Position numbers and translations under genes: made by a program
Source of the DNA: an uncultured bacterium
Lineage (GTDB): Bacteria > Bacteroidota > Bacteroidia > Chitinophagales > CAIODY01
Assembly: GCA_903871715.1 (NCBI GenBank)
Contig: CAIQHW010000158.1
Location: 1 to 8,760, forward strand
Direction of reading: 5' to 3'
Length of the DNA: 8,760 bases
The notes under the pieces: model-generated
What the model was told of the DNA's origin: nothing
What the model saw: the letters and a program-made list of their open reading frames with translations, nothing else
Database searches by the model: none
Shown here: positions 6,257-8,760 of the stretch, piece after piece
Position numbering within the stretch: the first letter of the stretch is position 1
How the letters are laid out: every line of letters begins with the position of its first letter

Positions 6257-7126
6257 ATGAAAAACAAATTTCTTTTAGTAGCCCTGTTGGCAAGTGTTTT
6301 ATCAACTAAAATTTATGCGCAACACGGTCGTGAACAATCGTTTAACAACAATAATTTTTCTGCTCGTGCAGTTTCAAATAATCGAGCCGAAAATAATTTT
6401 CATCCTCAGCAAAATATCTCAAATGCCCGACCATCAGCCAGTTTCAGCACAAGTGAAAATAGGGCAAGCGAAAATAGAATAGCTTATCATGCACCTATAA
6501 ACAATGTGCAAGTCGCTCCAGTTGCTAGTTTTGGTAATAATGAAAATGATAGAAGACGTCATGAAAGAAATGAAAACGGTGATGGAAATAATGGTTGGAA
6601 TCATAATTATGGCGGGGGTGAAAATCATGGTAGAAATGAAAATGGTGGGCATTACAATGGAGGGTATAATAATTATCACAATGACCACAGAGGCGGTGAA
6701 AACCACTACCATTCAACTATTCACAATTGGATAAATTTTGGAAATGGTTATCACAATCACTACGCAAATTTCAATGGCAGACAATTTTACATCAATTACA
6801 ATTGCGGCATTTATCCCACCTTTGGTTATGATATTTATGCAGTTGATGCACAAACTTTTGATGATTTTATGTACGCTTTAACGAGTGAGGATTTTGAAAA
6901 TAATCGCAAAGAAATGGCAATGGATTTTGTGTACAATAATTATTTAAACAGCAATCAAGTGTATGCCATTTTGCAACAATTCGATTTTGAAAATAATCGC
7001 TTAAGTATTGCTAAATCAGCGTTTCGCAATGTTATCGACAAACAAAATTATTACGAAGTATTTGATGAGTTCAGTTTTGATAACAGTAAATATCAGTTGT
7101 ATGAGTTGATGAACCGAGGTTGTTAA
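6257..7126 (+). CDS. Secreted DUF4476-domain protein with His/Asn/Gly-rich middle
   Basis: This 289-residue protein has a clear Sec signal peptide (MKNKF, then LLVALLASVLSTKIYA, cut before Q22). Residues 23-95 are an Asn/Ser/Ala-rich linker. Residues 97-170 are low-complexity and rich in His, Asn and Gly: 11 His between 102 and 168, RNENG at 104-108 and 126-130, GGENH at 120-124 and 146-150. The C-terminal part (about 196-287) matches DUF4476: FDDFMYAL, then helical units DFENNRKEMAMDFV, LNSNQVYAILQQF, DFENNRLSIAKSAF and FSFDNSKYQLYELM. DUF4476 proteins are surface or periplasmic Bacteroidota proteins of unknown function. The His-rich part could bind metal (inference). It is a single gene with its own sigma-54-like site and a terminator 60 bases after the stop. 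The final Cys at 289 is unpaired apart from C183. Confidence 0.85.
   Translation: MKNKFLLVALLASVLSTKIYAQHGREQSFNNNNFSARAVSNNRAENNFHPQQNISNARPSASFSTSENRASENRIAYHAPINNVQVAPVASFGNNENDRRRHERNENGDGNNGWNHNYGGGENHGRNENGGHYNGGYNNYHNDHRGGENHYHSTIHNWINFGNGYHNHYANFNGRQFYINYNCGIYPTFGYDIYAVDAQTFDDFMYALTSEDFENNRKEMAMDFVYNNYLNSNQVYAILQQFDFENNRLSIAKSAFRNVIDKQNYYEVFDEFSFDNSKYQLYELMNRGC
6890..7000 (+). repeat. 18-nt exact direct repeat inside DUF4476 domain
   Basis: GATTTTGAAAATAATCGC occurs at 6890-6907 and 6983-7000, 93 bases (31 codons) apart, encoding DFENNR at residues 212-217 and 243-248. A degenerate third unit (SFDNSK, 273-278) follows 30 residues later. The domain is thus built of helical units of about 30 residues, and two units keep identical codons. 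Confidence 0.85.
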
Positions 7127-7186
7127 AATGTTCTTTTGCTCAACAAATTTTGAGTAGTTTATCATAGGTTGTTTTTAGAAAGAAGG

Positions 7187-7225
7187 AACTGCAACGGGCT
7201 AATGAAGCCATGTTGCAGTTTTTTT
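7187..7225 (+). terminator. Rho-independent terminator after DUF4476 gene
   Basis: The stem AACTGCAAC (7187-7195) pairs perfectly with GTTGCAGTT (7212-7220). Inside it GGCT (7197-7200) pairs with AGCC (7206-7209) around a loop AATGA. A run of seven T (7219-7225) follows on the + strand. This is the strongest hairpin in the window. It stands between convergent genes, and the T run overlaps the stop codon (7224-7226) of the minus-strand gene. On the minus strand the hairpin is followed by a weaker T-rich stretch (CCTTCTTTCT), so it may work in both directions. Confidence 0.85.
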
Positions 7226-8624
7226 ACAAAAATATTTCTTGGTGCATTCGTGGCACAATCACTTCATTAAATCCCTTTTTTAGTAAGCGATGTTGAAATG
7301 TTTTCTGCGTTTCATATTCGCCATGCACCACAAAAAATTTGTCCACTTGTTTCGGATCTTGGCAAGCCAAAAACTGACAAATGTCTTCATAGTCGCCATG
7401 AGCGCTAAATGAGCGGATGATTTGCACTTCGGCATTTACCGCATATTCTTCGCCATAAATGCGCACTCGTTTATCACCTCTCATCAATTTTCCACCCAAC
7501 GAATAAGGTTCGCAATAACCCACAATTAAAATTGTATTGCGTTCATCATCAATGCCGTGTGCAATATGATGCTTTACTCTGCCTGCATCTGCCATGCCCG
7601 ATGCTGAAATGATGACCATCGGTTCTTTGTGATTATTGAGCGATTGTGAATCTTCTTTATCCACAATAAATTGCAATCCTGTAAAATTAAAAGGGTCTTT
7701 ATCAGTAAGCATTAATTTTTGCAAATGTGCATTGAAACACTCTTTGTGTTTTTTCAAAATAGTGGTAGCATCGGCTGAAAGTGGGCTATCTACATAGTAT
7801 TCCAGATTTGGCAATTTTCCATTCAACTCTAATTGATTGAGCGCAAATAAAATTTCTTGCGTTCTACCTACACTAAAAGCTGGAATAATGAGCTTGCCTT
7901 TTTTGTGCAGACAGGTGTGTGTGATGGCATCCAATAATTGTTGAGAAGTAAGCATTTTATCATCGTGCAATCTATCACCATAAGTAGATTCGCAAATAAT
8001 AAAATCGGCTTGGCGAAATGTTTTTGGCGAATTTAAAATGGCATTGTTGTATCTGCCAATGTCGCCACTAAAGCTAATTCTACAAGTTTGTTCATTTTCC
8101 AAAATATCTAAATGAACTGCCGCCGAGCCTACAATATGCCCTGCATCAGTGTATTGCGCTTTTACATTAGGCAATGGTTCGAACCAAGTTTCATAATCAA
8201 CGGCTTTAAAATGCAATAGGCAATTTCTCACATCATTCGCTGTGTATAAGGCTTTCAACGGTATTAAATCTTGTGCTGCTCTTTTTTTGTTTACAAATTT
8301 TATATCGCTTTCTTGAATATAAGCTGAGTCGTATAGTAATACTTCAGTTAAATCTAGAGTAGCTGGTGTGCAGAAAATATTTCCTTTAAAACCATCTTTT
8401 ACTAACTTTGGAATTAAGCCCGAATGGTCGATGTGCGCATGCGACAAAATCAACACATCCACTTCCGAAGGCTCGAATCCCCAAGTGCGATTAAGTGTTT
8501 CAGTTTCTTCGCCACCGCCTTGAAACATGCCACAATCCAGCAAAATCTTCTTGTCGTTTTTTAAAGTGATTAAATGTTTGCTACCCGTTACACAATGTGC
8601 TGCGCCATGAAATGCAATTTTCAT
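7224..8624 (-). CDS. Beta-CASP metallo-beta-lactamase RNase (YSH1/CPSF73-like)
   Basis: This 466-residue protein belongs to the RNA-specific beta-CASP branch of metallo-beta-lactamases (COG1236, Ysh1/CPSF73/TTHA0252-like), which cut or trim RNA with two zinc ions. MBL motifs: D30 in LLDCGMFQG, HAHIDH (H62, H64, D66, H67), H163 in DAGHIVGSA and D188 in FSGDIGR. Beta-CASP motifs: motif A E212 in ESTYGDR, IPAFSVGRTQE (247-257), SASGM (340-344), motif B H409 in SFSAHGD and motif C H434 in VVHGE. All catalytic residues are present, so it should be active. It is cytosolic, of the usual 450-470 residue length, with no extra C-terminal domain of RNase J type. The ATG (8622-8624) directly precedes the first beta strand KIAFHGAAHCVTGS. 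It converges on the DUF4476 gene and diverges from the MCE gene. It could act in mRNA decay or RNA maturation; its target is unknown. Confidence 0.93.
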   Translation of the reverse strand: MKIAFHGAAHCVTGSKHLITLKNDKKILLDCGMFQGGGEETETLNRTWGFEPSEVDVLILSHAHIDHSGLIPKLVKDGFKGNIFCTPATLDLTEVLLYDSAYIQESDIKFVNKKRAAQDLIPLKALYTANDVRNCLLHFKAVDYETWFEPLPNVKAQYTDAGHIVGSAAVHLDILENEQTCRISFSGDIGRYNNAILNSPKTFRQADFIICESTYGDRLHDDKMLTSQQLLDAITHTCLHKKGKLIIPAFSVGRTQEILFALNQLELNGKLPNLEYYVDSPLSADATTILKKHKECFNAHLQKLMLTDKDPFNFTGLQFIVDKEDSQSLNNHKEPMVIISASGMADAGRVKHHIAHGIDDERNTILIVGYCEPYSLGGKLMRGDKRVRIYGEEYAVNAEVQIIRSFSAHGDYEDICQFLACQDPKQVDKFFVVHGEYETQKTFQHRLLKKGFNEVIVPRMHQEIFL

Positions 8625-8640
8625 TTAGAAATATTTTTTG

Positions 8641-8673
8641 TAAAAGTAAAATCAAAAACGGTGTATTGGGCAA
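8641..8673 (-). promoter_or_regulatory. Candidate promoter for the beta-CASP RNase
   Basis: Read on the minus strand, TTG (complement of 8671-8673) is followed after 22 bases by TACTTTTA (complement of 8641-8648), a 7/8 match to TAnnTTTG. Transcription would start about 10 bases before the ATG at 8624, a short leader. This is tentative because the region is AT-rich. Confidence 0.35.
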
Positions 8674-8698
8674 CATTGTTTTGAATTACTTAAATTTG
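8665..8698 (+). promoter_or_regulatory. Candidate promoter for the MCE-family gene
   Basis: ATTG (8665-8668) is followed after 22 bases by TAAATTTG (8691-8698), an exact match to the Bacteroidota -7 element TAnnTTTG. Transcription would start near 8704, about 10 bases before the GTG at 8715. The -33 half sits back to back with that of the divergent gene. Confidence 0.45.
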
Positions 8699-8714
8699 CA
8701 AAAATTTATTTGTC

Positions 8715-8760
8715 GTGAAAATTTCCAACGAAGTAAAAGTGGGCGCATTTGTTTTAGGTA
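8715..8760 (+). CDS. MCE/MlaD-family protein, N-terminus only
   Basis: A GTG at 8715 opens a frame that runs off the right edge after 15 codons: MKISNEVKVGAFVLG. This closely resembles the start of Bacteroidota MCE-domain (MlaD/PqiB-type) proteins, which begin MKISNE-KVG and continue into a single transmembrane helix and an MCE domain. These are inner-membrane-anchored substrate-binding parts of ABC systems that move phospholipids or other lipids between membranes. No in-frame ATG precedes it in the intergenic region, so GTG is the likely start. Only 46 bases are visible, so the MCE domain itself is not seen. Confidence 0.65.
   Translation, partial: MKISNEVKVGAFVLG

Noticed and set aside
6434..6734. 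Long overlapping open frames on both strands within the DUF4476 gene
   Set aside because: They translate to Ile/Val- or His/Phe-rich low-complexity sequence and arise from the AT-rich repeated Asn/His/Gly codons. The + strand frame with signal peptide and DUF4476 domain explains the region.
7139..7154. Second hairpin CTCAA/TTGAG after the DUF4476 stop
   Set aside because: It is a 5-bp AT-rich stem without a following T tract; the adjacent 9-bp hairpin at 7187-7225 is a far better terminator.
7224..8624. Antibiotic-hydrolysing beta-lactamase
   Set aside because: The beta-CASP motifs ESTYGDR, SAHGD and VVHGE place it in the nucleic-acid-processing branch, with no signal peptide.

Overview
The window comes from an AT-rich genome of the phylum Bacteroidota, most likely near Chitinophagaceae or a sister family (inference). 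The evidence is: A-rich leaders without clear Shine-Dalgarno sites; promoter-like elements of the TTTG / TAnnTTTG type; a DUF4476 secreted protein, a family I know mainly from this phylum; and a Bacteroidota-style MCE (MlaD-like) N-terminus at the right edge. No IS element, CRISPR array, tRNA or rRNA was seen, and no intergenic stretch exceeds about 165 bases.

Left part (1-2541): five short, tightly packed genes on the + strand. A DUF1801/YdhG-like gene, cut by the window edge, is followed 4 bases later by a PhnB-type VOC gene. A 94-base gap with a long imperfect inverted repeat separates them from a second run: an AHSA1/SRPBCC protein, a secreted Tiki/ChaN-like (EreA-like) protein with a GTG start, and a small cytosolic DUF7793/STAS-like protein. 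Each of the last two starts 1 base after the preceding stop, so they are probably translationally coupled. None of these five has a firm physiological role.

Centre (2705-6184): a complete replicative DNA polymerase III alpha subunit (dnaE). Its PHP domain keeps the metal ligands that E. coli DnaE has lost. Its leader holds a perfect palindrome, a candidate promoter and three short ATTAGCA repeats.

Right part (6257-8760): a secreted DUF4476 protein with a His/Asn/Gly-rich middle, preceded by a good sigma-54-like -24/-12 site. It ends at a strong hairpin terminator whose T tract runs into the stop codon of a convergent beta-CASP metallo-beta-lactamase RNase (YSH1/CPSF73-like). That gene is divergent from an MCE-family gene cut by the right edge. 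The two share a 90-base intergenic region with what look like back-to-back promoters.

This is mostly ordinary chromosomal housekeeping sequence. I do not see a clear new multi-gene system. The best leads are the sigma-54-like site ahead of the repeat-bearing DUF4476 gene, the inverted repeat at 817-867, and the secreted Tiki-like gene with its tightly linked small partner.
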